Of a stretch of DNA of 64,000 nt, positions 10,415 to 20,007 are shown piece after piece. Under the pieces are notes generated by a model. That model searched no databases. It was not told the origin of the DNA and saw nothing but the letters and a program-made list of their open reading frames with translations. Position 1 is the stretch's first letter, and each line of letters starts with the position of its first letter. The DNA is from Vibrio gazogenes (GTDB lineage Bacteria > Pseudomonadota > Gammaproteobacteria > Enterobacterales > Vibrionaceae), in assembly GCF_023920225.1 (NCBI RefSeq), contig NZ_CP092587.1:992001-1056000 (forward strand). Reading direction: 5' to 3'. A program made the position numbers and the translations under genes.

Positions 10415-11289
10415 ACCTTCGTGAGATCCTCTTGATTGACAACAATATTCAAGGTGGCATTTTTGTCACTATGTTCTATTGGGTAGATATAGTTCAGTAT
10501 CATTTTGTTGTCTTGGCCATTGGTTGCAATGACCTGACTCGGTGGTATGTCCATCGAATGTGCTGCCCGGTATTTTTTCACACAGAGTTCAATGGACGGC
10601 AGCCATGAAGTTAACTCAGGATGGCTTTTTAGCGTTCTAATCGGAATACCATCAATGACTGTTAAATTACGAAACTGAGAGTGAGTCGGTCCGTTATACG
10701 TGATTGCGATGATCGGTAAAATGAATGCGATTAGGAAACTCAGTTTGGTTTTCCAACTTGTTTTTTGAGAAGCTGATTGCGTCATCGCAATCGTCTCTTG
10801 ATCTGAAATGACATCGAGTGAACTGTTTTTAGATTCCGTGGCCGTGTTATGTGCCGATTCGACCTGTGCATCTTCCTGAAGTGGCAGTAATGCCTCCGAT
10901 TGATCTTGAGATTCATCTTTGTCTGATGTGTTCGGATTAATGGCAGGAAGTGGTTCTACGCTCGCGATCAACTGATAGCCACGTTTGGGAACCGTTTTGA
11001 TGTAGCGCGGTGATTTGGTGGAGTCATTGAGCATTTTTCTCAGCGTTGAAATCGCTTGGGTGAGACTTGAGTCATCGACTTCAAAACCTTGCTTACGCCA
11101 CACAAAATCATGAAGCTCATTACGACGAATGACCTCATTGGGATGCTGGGCAAGCATCAATAGGATTCTACTTTCGTTACTACCTAGCCGGATCGTCTCA
11201 TTATCATTTTCTTTGTCGACCAACGAGTTATTGTTGGGAACGAAGGTAAAACGTTCAGCCAGAATGAACTTTGAGCTTATGGTATTCAT
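10405..11289 (-). CDS. toxR: Transmembrane transcriptional regulator ToxR
   Basis: ToxR is a membrane-bound regulator that controls outer-membrane porins (ompU/ompT) and, in pathogenic Vibrio, virulence. The 294-residue protein has an N-terminal OmpR/PhoB-type winged helix (about 1-113; NELHDFVWRKQGFEVDDSSL and RYIKTVPKRGYQL are typical). A variable acidic linker follows, then one membrane helix at about 182-198 and a periplasmic domain. Its two periplasmic cysteines fall at residues 236 and 293, the same numbers as the disulphide pair of V. cholerae ToxR. The gene is divergent from htpG, so the 264-base intergenic region carries both promoters. Presence of toxRS does not imply virulence; it is ancestral in Vibrio. 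Confidence 0.96.
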   Translation of the reverse strand: MNTISSKFILAERFTFVPNNNSLVDKENDNETIRLGSNESRILLMLAQHPNEVIRRNELHDFVWRKQGFEVDDSSLTQAISTLRKMLNDSTKSPRYIKTVPKRGYQLIASVEPLPAINPNTSDKDESQDQSEALLPLQEDAQVESAHNTATESKNSSLDVISDQETIAMTQSASQKTSWKTKLSFLIAFILPIIAITYNGPTHSQFRNLTVIDGIPIRTLKSHPELTSWLPSIELCVKKYRAAHSMDIPPSQVIATNGQDNKMILNYIYPIEHSDKNATLNIVVNQEDLTKVCQ

Positions 11290-11458
11290 TAATGTCTTCT
11301 TTTTATGTATTGAATACTGACGATTGGTGTTGTGATTATCTCAATATCTGAGTTAAGGGCGAGTTAATTTTTCTTGATGCCATTTAGATATATTGAGATT
11401 TCTTGAGCACAGGATAATAAAAATTTTAGAAAAAAACACTGTTTTTAGATTGTCTAAC

Positions 11459-11485
11459 CTTGAATTCACTTTCATGACCCATATT
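11459..11485 (+). promoter_or_regulatory. Heat-shock (sigma-32) promoter of htpG
   Basis: CTTGAA (11459-11464) and CCCATATT (11478-11485), 13 bases apart, match the sigma-32 -35 and -10 consensus closely. The site is about 70 bases upstream of the htpG start at 11554. It lies in the toxR-htpG divergent region, where heat-shock transcription of htpG has been proposed to compete with toxR in V. cholerae. Confidence 0.78.
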
Positions 11486-11553
11486 TTACTAGCAAGCAAG
11501 AATATTTGTATACCTTATGAAACGGTATGAGTGCATTAAGTGATGGAGCTAGT

Positions 11554-13458
11554 ATGAGCGAAACGATTACGAACAACAAAGAAACTCGTGGTTTTCAGTC
11601 AGAAGTGAAGCAGTTGCTGAATCTGATGATTCATTCTCTCTATTCAAATAAAGAGATATTTTTACGGGAATTGATCTCCAATGCATCTGATGCGGCTGAT
11701 AAATTACGCTTTCAGGCGCTGTCAGATTCAGAATTATATCAAGGAGACGCTGACCTTGCCGTTCGTCTGTCTTTCGATAAAGAAGCGAAGACGCTGACGA
11801 TTTCAGACAATGGTGTTGGTATGAGTCGGGACAGTGTAATCGATAACCTCGGGACGATTGCTAAATCTGGTACAAAAGAGTTTTTTGCCAAGCTATCTGA
11901 TGATCAGGTTAAAGATTCACAGTTGATCGGTCAATTTGGTGTCGGCTTTTATTCTGCTTTTATTGTTGCCGATGCTGTGACTGTCCGGACTCGTGATGCC
12001 AGCCTTTCCGCTGATGAAGGGGTTTTATGGCACTCTCAAGGCGAGGGAGAATATTCGCTGGAAACGATTCGTAAAGAGAGTCGTGGTACCGATATCATCC
12101 TGCACCTGCGTGAAGAGGGTGAAGAGTTCTTGTCTGAATGGCGCTTGAAAGAGCTGGTTTCCAAGTATTCTGATCATATTGGCATCCCTGTTTATATCCA
12201 AACGGTTAAAACCGACGAAGAAGGCAAGGAAACCGGGGAGACTGAGTGGGAGAAAATCAATAAAGCAGAAGCGTTGTGGACACAACCCAAATCCGAAATC
12301 AGTGAAGAAGAGTACAAAGCGTTTTATAAACATGTTTCTCATGACTTTACTGATCCGTTAGTTTGGAGCCACAACAAAGTTGAAGGGAAAAATGATTATA
12401 CAAGTTTATTGTATATCCCTTCTAAAGCACCGTGGGACATGATGAACCGTGATCATAAAAGTGGTCTGAAACTTTATGTGCAGCGTGTTTTCATTATGGA
12501 TGATGCTGCCCAGTTTATGCCTTCTTATTTGCGGTTTGTTCGTGGCTTGATTGATTCAAATGACTTGCCGTTGAACGTATCTCGTGAAATTTTGCAAGAT
12601 AATAAAGTCACTCAGTCACTCCGTAATGCATGTACTAAGCGTGTGCTATCGATGCTGGATCGGATGTCTAGCGATGAAGAAAAATATCAGACATTCTGGA
12701 AAGAATTTGGTCTGGTTATGAAAGAAGGCCCTGCTGAAGATTTCTCAAATCGTGAAAAAATCGCTGGACTGCTACGATTTGCCTCAACACACACCGATAG
12801 TTCTGAGCAGAACGTTGGGCTGAAAGCGTATGTTGAACGCATGAAAGAAGGTCAGGATAAAATTTACTATCTGACTGCGGATAGCTATGCGGCAGCGAAG
12901 AATAGTCCTCACTTAGAACAATTTAAGTCTAAAGGCATTGAAGTTGTTCTGATGTATGACCGCATTGATGAGTGGCTAATGAACTATCTCACCGAGTTTG
13001 ATGGCAAGCAGTTCCAATCTATCACTAAAGCCGGACTTGATTTGAGCCAGTTCGAGGACGAAGCTGAGAAAGAAAAACATAAAGAGACTGAAGAAGCGTT
13101 TAAAACAGTCGTCGAAAGAACGCAATCTTATCTTGGTGAGCGCGTTAAGGAAGTTCGTACCACATTTAAACTTGCTTCGACACCAGCCGTCGTTGTGACC
13201 GATGATTATGAGATCGGTACACAAATGGCGAAATTATTAGAAGCTGCGGGTCAGGCTGCACCGGAAGTGAAATATATTCTGGAGTTAAATCCGGAACATG
13301 ATCTGGTTAAGAAAATGGCGGATGAACCGGATGAAGAGCAGTTTGGTCGTTGGGTTGAAATTCTGTTAGGTCAGGCGATGCTGGCAGAAAGAGGTTCAAT
13401 GGAAGATCCTGCTCAATTCCTGAGCGCGGTTAACCGCCTCTTGACGAAGGTCCAATAA
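11554..13458 (+). CDS. htpG: Molecular chaperone HtpG (bacterial Hsp90)
   Basis: HtpG is the cytoplasmic Hsp90 homologue, an ATP-driven dimeric chaperone. From the ATG at 11554 it is 634 residues, the Vibrio norm. The N-terminal GHKL ATPase domain (1-~230) has [22 protein letters not shown] and [11 protein letters not shown]. The middle domain contains [11 protein letters not shown] and [11 protein letters not shown]. The C-terminal dimerisation domain runs to the end but lacks the eukaryotic MEEVD tail. An in-frame ATG at 11527 would add nine residues; 11554 is preferred because GGAG at 11545-11548 sits at proper distance. Regulation is by the sigma-32 promoter at 11459-11485. Confidence 0.98.
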   Translation: MSETITNNKETRGFQSEVKQLLNLMIHSLYSNKEIFLRELISNASDAADKLRFQALSDSELYQGDADLAVRLSFDKEAKTLTISDNGVGMSRDSVIDNLGTIAKSGTKEFFAKLSDDQVKDSQLIGQFGVGFYSAFIVADAVTVRTRDASLSADEGVLWHSQGEGEYSLETIRKESRGTDIILHLREEGEEFLSEWRLKELVSKYSDHIGIPVYIQTVKTDEEGKETGETEWEKINKAEALWTQPKSEISEEEYKAFYKHVSHDFTDPLVWSHNKVEGKNDYTSLLYIPSKAPWDMMNRDHKSGLKLYVQRVFIMDDAAQFMPSYLRFVRGLIDSNDLPLNVSREILQDNKVTQSLRNACTKRVLSMLDRMSSDEEKYQTFWKEFGLVMKEGPAEDFSNREKIAGLLRFASTHTDSSEQNVGLKAYVERMKEGQDKIYYLTADSYAAAKNSPHLEQFKSKGIEVVLMYDRIDEWLMNYLTEFDGKQFQSITKAGLDLSQFEDEAEKEKHKETEEAFKTVVERTQSYLGERVKEVRTTFKLASTPAVVVTDDYEIGTQMAKLLEAAGQAAPEVKYILELNPEHDLVKKMADEPDEEQFGRWVEILLGQAMLAERGSMEDPAQFLSAVNRLLTKVQ

Positions 13459-13473
13459 GTTCTTTTGGTATTC

Positions 13474-13505
13474 AATAAGCCCGCAGTGCGGGCTTATTTT
13501 TTTGA
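13474..13505 (+). terminator. Rho-independent terminator of htpG
   Basis: A perfect stem AATAAGCCCGC / GCGGGCTTATT (13474-13484 and 13488-13498) with a three-base loop and a following T run. It is 15 bases after the htpG stop. Confidence 0.9.
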
Positions 13506-13696
13506 TTTATGTAACCTTATGAAAATAATTGATATTTTGTATCATATTCGTCACAGAACGTCAGATATCTATTCATCTTTAGTCGTACCTGACGTTAAAA
13601 AACGAATCCTTATGGTAGAATTTCAGACTTGAATGTCTTAGGGAAGGCGTGTATTTTGCTCGCCTATTGAATGGTCTGATGACTTGAATAACACGC

Positions 13697-13746
13697 TTAT
13701 ACCGAAACTTTCCGTGACAACGTGAATGCAGTGAGTTTCGGTATAA
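13697..13746 (+). other. Perfect 13-bp inverted repeat in the adk leader
   Basis: TTATACCGAAACT (13697-13709) and AGTTTCGGTATAA (13734-13746) are exact reverse complements with a 24-base loop. The structure ends 27 bases before the adk ATG, just upstream of its ribosome site (AAAGAGGA). It could be a leader hairpin influencing adk expression or a small dispersed repeat. The remainder of the 315-base htpG-adk gap holds only the htpG terminator and a presumed adk promoter; no gene is seen. Confidence 0.6.
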
Positions 13747-13761
13747 TTCATCATTTTCTAA

Positions 13762-14418
<657 letters not shown>

Positions 14419-14466
14419 TCCCTTCATTGATCGATGACTATCAGCCATCGATATCTTGACGGATTA

Positions 14467-14500
14467 AAATCCAGAGTCTTTCGAGGCTCTGGATTTTTTT
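14467..14500 (+). terminator. Rho-independent terminator of adk
   Basis: The stem AAATCCAGAG (14467-14476) / CTCTGGATTT (14487-14496) with a ten-base loop is followed by TTTT. It is about 50 bases after the adk stop. Confidence 0.88.
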
Positions 14501-14592
14501 CATTCGGCCGAGGCTCTCATTCAAAATCGTGATAGAGTGTAACGCATAGCATTTTTGAAGATTATTTTACTGAATAGGTGAGATCTGGCGTG

Positions 14593-15570
14593 ATGTTGTA
14601 TCAAGCAAAAAAACAAGGTGTACTGTTAGTAAATTTGGGAACACCGGCAGCAGCAACGCCTGCTGCAGTGAAAGCGTTTTTAGCTGAATTTCTTTCTGAC
14701 CCACGTGTTATTGATCTTTCTCCTTGGGTTTGGCGTCCGTTATTACATGGCGTGATTTTACCCATTCGTTCACCTAAAGTTGCCCGTTTATATCAGCAGA
14801 TCTGGATGGATGGTGGTTCACCATTGATGGTGTACTCAATGCGTCAGCGTGACAAGTTAGCGAAATTGCTTGATATGCCGGTTGAGATTGGGATGACTTA
14901 TGGCCAGCCAAGTGTTCGGGATGGATTGCAACGTTTAATGGCACAGCAGGTTGAGTCTGTCACTATATTACCGCTTTATCCTCAATATTCAGGCACAACC
15001 ACCGCCGCGGTTTATGATGCTGTAACCCATGCATTGAAGTCATTTACGGTTGTTCCTGAACTCCATATCATTCGCGATCATTATCAGCATCCCCTCTATA
15101 TTCAAGCATTGGCGGAGCAAGTTCGGCATTCTTGGGAAAATCATGGTCGGGGAGATTATTTGCTCTGTTCCTATCATGGTATCCCGCAGCGATATGCAGA
15201 TAACGGTGATGTATATCCACAGCATTGCATTGAGACGACTCGACTACTTGCCGCTGAGCTGGGGTTAGAGGCTCACCAAATCGGTACGACTTATCAGTCC
15301 CGCTTCGGCAAAGAAGTGTGGTTGCAACCTTATACCGATAAGACTTTAGAAAATCTCCCTCAGAACGGTATCAAGAATCTGGATATTATTTCTCCGGCAT
15401 TCTCTGTGGATTGTCTGGAAACGTTGGAAGAAATTGCGCAAGAGGGCAAAGAGACTTTTCTGCGAGCTGGTGGTGAGGTTTATAACTTCATTGGCTGTCT
15501 GAATGATTCAGATACTTATGTGTCTTTATTTGCCGAATTGGTGAAACATTCGACAAACGAACATGAATAA
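14593..15570 (+). CDS. hemH: Ferrochelatase HemH
   Basis: HemH inserts Fe2+ into protoporphyrin IX, the last step of haem synthesis, at the inner membrane face. Landmarks are the N-terminal [18 protein letters not shown], the metal-site motif SYHGIPQRY (histidine near residue 195), [16 protein letters not shown], and [15 protein letters not shown] with the catalytic glutamate. The ATG at 14593 gives 325 residues. GTG codons at 14578 or 14590 are alternatives; the region AGGTGAG (14576-14582) is the best ribosome site and favours 14590-14593. It is transcribed separately from adk because a strong terminator lies between them. Confidence 0.96.
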   Translation: MLYQAKKQGVLLVNLGTPAAATPAAVKAFLAEFLSDPRVIDLSPWVWRPLLHGVILPIRSPKVARLYQQIWMDGGSPLMVYSMRQRDKLAKLLDMPVEIGMTYGQPSVRDGLQRLMAQQVESVTILPLYPQYSGTTTAAVYDAVTHALKSFTVVPELHIIRDHYQHPLYIQALAEQVRHSWENHGRGDYLLCSYHGIPQRYADNGDVYPQHCIETTRLLAAELGLEAHQIGTTYQSRFGKEVWLQPYTDKTLENLPQNGIKNLDIISPAFSVDCLETLEEIAQEGKETFLRAGGEVYNFIGCLNDSDTYVSLFAELVKHSTNEHE

Positions 15571-15643
15571 CTTTTTATTCATGTACCTTCGGTAAAACTG
15601 TTGCTAGGGTTTATGTATGGGGGATCACAAAGGTTGTTAGGAT

Positions 15644-16138
15644 ATGAAACAATGGTATTTACTGTATTGTAAGCGCGGAGAGCAACAACGGGCCAAATGC
15701 CATTTGGAAAATCAGGGGGTTGAATGCTATTACCCAGAGATTAAAGTCGAGAAGATTTTGCGGGGGAAAAAGCAAACCTTACTTGAGCCACTGTTTCCTT
15801 CTTATATGTTTGTCTGTTTTGACTATGAGAACGGCCCTAGTTTTGTTTCAGTCCGTTCGACGCGAGGGGTGGCTGATTTTATCCGTTTCGGGCAGCACCC
15901 TAAAGAGGTAAGTGCGGCGCTGATCGATCACTTGAAAATATTAGAATCTAACACTCAGTCACTTCAGCAGAGTATGCCACAGTGTGGGCAAGTCATTCGG
16001 GTGAAAGGGGGACAATTTGCCGGAATTGATGCGATTTATCAGGAAGCGGACGGAGAAACGCGCTCGATCATGTTGGTAAAAATGATTAGTCAGACTGTTG
16101 CAATGAGCTTTGATAATCGAGATCTGGAGCTGTCTTAG
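15644..16138 (+). CDS. rfaH: Transcription antiterminator RfaH
   Basis: RfaH is a NusG paralogue recruited at ops sites to let RNA polymerase read through long surface-polysaccharide and LPS operons. The 164-residue protein begins MKQWYLLYCKRGEQQRAKCH, matching the NGN domain. LFPSYMFVCFDY and VRSTRGVADFIRFG continue it, and the C-terminal KOW domain (about 115-164) has GQVIRVKGGQFAGIDAIYQE. No gene it controls is in this window. It is convergent with asnB, with a shared terminator between them. Confidence 0.94.
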   Translation: MKQWYLLYCKRGEQQRAKCHLENQGVECYYPEIKVEKILRGKKQTLLEPLFPSYMFVCFDYENGPSFVSVRSTRGVADFIRFGQHPKEVSAALIDHLKILESNTQSLQQSMPQCGQVIRVKGGQFAGIDAIYQEADGETRSIMLVKMISQTVAMSFDNRDLELS

Positions 16139-16183
16139 ACCGATTTTATTGTTTAGGTTGGCAAAGCATCATTACGATGATCA

Positions 16184-16219
16184 TAAAAAAACAGCAGGAC
16201 TTTCTCCTGCTGTTTTTTG
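16184..16219. terminator. Bidirectional terminator between rfaH and asnB
   Basis: The stem ACAGCAGGA (16191-16199) / TCCTGCTGT (16205-16213) has an A run before it and a T run after it. It can therefore terminate both the plus-strand rfaH and the minus-strand asnB transcripts. Confidence 0.9.
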
Positions 16220-16243
16220 TGGCTACTGACTGAGCGTTGAAAC

Positions 16244-17908
16244 TTAATAAGCTTCTTGGTGAACGTTTTTGACAGCACGTCCGGATGGGTCAATACAGTT
16301 TTTAAACGATTCGTCCCATTCAATGGCTTTTGCCGATGAACAGGCAACGGATGGGCCGCCCGGAACACATTTTGCTGCAGATTCGAGTGGGAAGAGCTCT
16401 TCAAAAATTTCCCGGTATACATAACCTTCTTTGGTCGTCGGTGTATTGTAAGGGAAGCGGAACTGTGCTGTTTCCATCTGTTGGTCGGTAACTTTTTCTT
16501 CTGCGACCGATTTGAGGGTATCAATCCAGCCGTAGCCGACACCATCTGAAAACTGTTCTTTCTGCCGCCAAGCAATTGAATCTGGCAGATAGTGCTCAAA
16601 GCATTCACGCAAGACGTGTTTTTCCATTTTTCCGTTACCGCACATCTTATCTTTCGGGTTTAAACGCATGGCGACATCAATAAACTCTTTATCCAAGAAC
16701 GGGACGCGTCCTTCGACACCCCACGCTGCCAGAGACTTGTTGGCTCGTGCGCAGTCGAACATGTTCAGCGCCAGTAGTTTGCGGACGGTTTCTTCATGGA
16801 ATTCACGCGCGTTCGGTGCTTTGTGGAAGTAAAGGTATCCCCCGAAAATTTCATCAGCACCTTCACCGGAAAGTACCATTTTAATGCCCATCGCTTTGAT
16901 TTTTCGTCCCATCAAAAACATTGGTGTTGATGCCCGGATAGTTGTGACATCGTATGTTTCAATGTGGTAAATCACATCGCGGATAGCATCCAGACCTTCT
17001 TGAATGGTATAGGTCATTTCATGGTGAACCGTACCGATTTGGTCAGCAACTTCGCGGGCGGCTTTGAGATCCGGTGCGCCTTCCAAACCAATTGCAAATG
17101 AGTGCAACTGAGGCCACCAGGCTGCTGACTGCTCATCGTCTTCAATCCGCATTGCTGCGAAGCGTTTCGCGATTGCGGAAGTAATCGATGAATCCAGTCC
17201 GCCAGACAGCAGGACGCCGTAAGGAACGTCGGTCATGAGCTGGCGTTTGACCGCTGCTTCCAAAGCTTGAGCCAGTTGCTCTTTATCTGTCACATTCCCT
17301 TCAACGGCACTGTAGTCGTTCCAGTCTCGCGTGTAGTAGCGGACCGGTTCTTGATCGGATGAACCGTAATAACAACCCGGAGGGAATTCGCTGATGGTTT
17401 TACAAACCGGAACTAATGCTTTCATTTCTGAGGCAATATAGTAGTTCCCATGCTCATCAAAGCCTTGATAGAGCGGAATAATACCGATGTGATCTCGACC
17501 AACTAAATACTGGTCTTTTTCCTCATCGTACAGGATGAAAGCGAAGATGCCGTTGAGCTCTTCGAGTAAATCTGCACCCATATCCTGATAAAGTGCCAGA
17601 ATAACTTCACAATCTGAATCGGTCTGGAAATCATATTTATCTTCGTAACGGGCTCTGATTTCTTTGTGGTTATAGATTTCACCGTTGACGGCGAGTATAT
17701 GTTTTTTATTCGGGCTGTAGATTGGTTGAGCACCACTGTTCAGGCCTACGATAGCCAGTCTTTCATGCGCCAAGATTGCATGATCTGATGTATAAATTCC
17801 AGACCAGTCCGGACCACGGTGACGAAGTTTTTTGGACATTTCCAATGCCAACGGACGTAGCTTCGATGCATCGCTTTTTATATCTAAGATGCCAAATATA
17901 GAACACAT
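16244..17908 (-). CDS. asnB: Asparagine synthetase B (glutamine-hydrolysing)
   Basis: AsnB makes asparagine from aspartate, ATP and glutamine. The N-terminal Ntn glutaminase domain (MCSIFGILD; RHRGPDWSG; LAVNGEIYNHKEIR) requires Cys as residue 2. Starting at the ATG at 17908 exposes that cysteine after Met removal and places AAGGGA six bases upstream. The ATG two codons earlier (17914) would bury the cysteine and has no spacing from the ribosome site. The synthetase domain carries the ATP PP-loop LLSGGLDSSI (near residue 230) and LSGEGADEIFGGYLYFHKAP. The 554-residue length matches Vibrio and E. coli AsnB. Confidence 0.97.
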   Translation of the reverse strand: MCSIFGILDIKSDASKLRPLALEMSKKLRHRGPDWSGIYTSDHAILAHERLAIVGLNSGAQPIYSPNKKHILAVNGEIYNHKEIRARYEDKYDFQTDSDCEVILALYQDMGADLLEELNGIFAFILYDEEKDQYLVGRDHIGIIPLYQGFDEHGNYYIASEMKALVPVCKTISEFPPGCYYGSSDQEPVRYYTRDWNDYSAVEGNVTDKEQLAQALEAAVKRQLMTDVPYGVLLSGGLDSSITSAIAKRFAAMRIEDDEQSAAWWPQLHSFAIGLEGAPDLKAAREVADQIGTVHHEMTYTIQEGLDAIRDVIYHIETYDVTTIRASTPMFLMGRKIKAMGIKMVLSGEGADEIFGGYLYFHKAPNAREFHEETVRKLLALNMFDCARANKSLAAWGVEGRVPFLDKEFIDVAMRLNPKDKMCGNGKMEKHVLRECFEHYLPDSIAWRQKEQFSDGVGYGWIDTLKSVAEEKVTDQQMETAQFRFPYNTPTTKEGYVYREIFEELFPLESAAKCVPGGPSVACSSAKAIEWDESFKNCIDPSGRAVKNVHQEAY

Positions 17909-18135
17909 ACTCATTCCCTTATGATTTTTTGCTTTGAATGTTAATGTGCCACTTTTTCTAGAAAAGACAACCCTTGGCTGTATGAATTTTTATTAAAAAT
18001 GCATTTGATGTGAATATTATTTAATTTAAATACACATTTATTGGATAGTATTTAATTTTAAATCGAATTTGATTGTTATTTGTTCAATGATGGGTGATTG
18101 ATTTAGGTGGTAATTTATTGGGATGGGGGATAGAA

Positions 18136-18165
18136 CAAGGTAACCATACCAGATTGGTTACCTTG
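18136..18165 (-). terminator. Probable terminator downstream of nagC
   Basis: The perfect 11-bp inverted repeat CAAGGTAACCA / TGGTTACCTTG (18136-18146 and 18155-18165) lies 17 bases past the nagC stop on the minus strand. The T tract after it is poor (TTCTATC), so termination may be weak. The remainder of the 274-base nagC-asnB gap is very AT-rich and shows only a presumed asnB promoter. Confidence 0.55.
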
Positions 18166-18182
18166 ATCGACGAAGGTTGTGA

Positions 18183-19397
18183 TTACTCTTCGAGAAGTTT
18201 TTGGAGTAAAACCCCATTCAGCATTGCCCGTTTAATCATGGCAAAGGCAGCAATCGGCGGCTGCTTATAAACCTGTGAGGCCACAATGGGAAGGTTTTTA
18301 TGGAATGCTTTCAGAGATTGATTCTGTACATTGCGTTCAATAGCCGGAAAAATCAAATCTTGTGCTGTTGTGATATCCCCTGCAATGATAATTTTTTGCG
18401 GGTTAAACAAATTGACTGTAATCGCGACAGCTTTACCTAAATGGTCACCCACTTTTATCAAAGTTTGACGTGCCAGTTCATCCCCTTGATTGGCGTGATC
18501 ACAGATATCGCTAATTGTAATCTGCTCTAATTCAGCAAGTGTTGACTGATAGCCTTGGTCAAGAAACTGTCTGACCCGCTTTACGATTGCAGGGTTGGAT
18601 GCCACGGTTTCCAGACATCCGAAATTACCGCACTGACACTGTGCTCCCAATGGATCGATCTGAATATGCCCAATTTCACCGACATTTCGGTTGAACCCGA
18701 GAAAAATTCGACCATTGACGATCATCCCAGCCCCTGTTCCCCGGCCGACACTGATCAAAATCGAATCTTGACAGTCTTGACTTGAGCCGAAATAGTGTTC
18801 TGCAAGGGCAAGACCGCGGATATCGTTGCCGATAAAACACTCGACGCCAAAGTGATTTCTGATGATATCTCCCATCGCGAGTTCATCGACATCGACATTG
18901 TGCATATATTCCACCACGCCGGTTTCTGGGTTAACCAGACCGGGGAGAACAACACCAATCGCAATTAATTGTTGAATATAAGCTTGTTTCTCTCGGATGA
19001 AGTGACGGATATAGTGAAGTAGCCCTTCAATGAGCTCTTTTTGATGCAGATATTGAAACTCATGATAATCGGAAACAATTTCATTTCCGCCCAGATCATA
19101 AAGACTGATCTGAATGTAGTCGCGGCCTAACCTGACAGCAACAGAATGAAAAGGAAGCACTTCAGTCTCAAGGGAGATAGCCCGGCGTCCCCCGGTCGAT
19201 GCCTGTTGTGCGACTTCTTTAATCAGGCCTTTTTCCAACAGTTGACGGGTGATTTTAGTGACACTGGCAGGTGCTAACTGGCTGATATCTGCAACCTGAA
19301 TGCGAGAAATCGGGCCCTGTTGATCGATGAGCCGATACACAGCGGCACTATTAAGTTGTTTGACTAAATCTACATTACCTTTTTGCGTATCATTCAT
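18183..19397 (-). CDS. nagC: N-acetylglucosamine repressor NagC (ROK family)
   Basis: NagC represses amino-sugar uptake and catabolism genes and is induced by GlcNAc-6-phosphate. The winged helix is at residues ~6-75 (GNVDLVKQLNSAAVYRLIDQ; ASVTKITRQLLEKGLIKEV). The ROK domain contains LPGLVNPETG, GNDIRGLALAEHYFG, GRGTGAGMIVNG and GEIGHIQIDP. The zinc motif is CQCGNFGCLE, then NLFNPQKIIIAG. The ATG at 19397 gives 404 residues (E. coli 406); an upstream ATG at 19439 adds 14 residues without homology. In E. coli and V. cholerae, nagA and nagE sit near nagC and glnS; here neither is present, so NagC must act on distant genes. Confidence 0.93.
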   Translation of the reverse strand: MNDTQKGNVDLVKQLNSAAVYRLIDQQGPISRIQVADISQLAPASVTKITRQLLEKGLIKEVAQQASTGGRRAISLETEVLPFHSVAVRLGRDYIQISLYDLGGNEIVSDYHEFQYLHQKELIEGLLHYIRHFIREKQAYIQQLIAIGVVLPGLVNPETGVVEYMHNVDVDELAMGDIIRNHFGVECFIGNDIRGLALAEHYFGSSQDCQDSILISVGRGTGAGMIVNGRIFLGFNRNVGEIGHIQIDPLGAQCQCGNFGCLETVASNPAIVKRVRQFLDQGYQSTLAELEQITISDICDHANQGDELARQTLIKVGDHLGKAVAITVNLFNPQKIIIAGDITTAQDLIFPAIERNVQNQSLKAFHKNLPIVASQVYKQPPIAAFAMIKRAMLNGVLLQKLLEE

Positions 19398-20007
19398 TTG
19401 CTTATGCTGCTCGTATTGCCCGTTTTTTAATCTTGTCATCGGATTGTAAAAATTTTCATCGATGATAGCCTAACCACAAACTCACGATGTTTATTGTGTC
19501 GATTTGGTTGCGTGATGTCTATGGTACTTTTCTCTATACCGGCAGACGACGGTATATTCATGAGTTTACTCGTACGATGATGGCTGGTGTCTAAGGCAGT
19601 TCATTGTCTGAGACCTGAATATCCTGCCCAAACGGTAATATACTGCCTTATCGCTAAAAATAAAGTCCTCTCCAGTCGAAGCTGCGGGAGCTGTGGCATT
19701 GGTCACTAATCTTTCGCCATCTAAGTTTACTTTTCGCACTATTGGCCGTATGCGAATGGTCATTGGACTTCTTACTCTGTATCCAGAGTCAAAAACCAAA
19801 AATGCCGCTTTATCGATGTAAAATGATCGATCTCAGGAAATAATCTTAAGAATATCCCGGAATCATATTGTGTAATCACAAAGAATTGTGGATCATTAGG
19901 GGTGTTAACTTTTATATCCTAACAGCAAAATTATTCGCGGTGTACTTCTCTGCATTCAAGCAGATGAGTCACGGTCCTGAGAATACAAAATTATTGAGGT
20001 GTTATAG
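19398..20007. other. 610-base region between nagC and glnS, no clear gene
   Basis: The divergent region presumably holds the nagC and glnS promoters. A reverse frame at 19566-19799 (77 codons, TTG start, no ribosome site) resembles no family known to me and is not called. A short inverted repeat, ATACCGGCAGACGACGGTAT (19536-19555), is present. In relatives this is where nagE and nagA would lie; no recognisable remnant of either was seen by eye. Confidence 0.4.

Noticed and set aside
19566..19799. 77-codon minus-strand frame between nagC and glnS
   Set aside because: TTG start without a Shine-Dalgarno, no recognised motif, located in a promoter region; kept only as a note.
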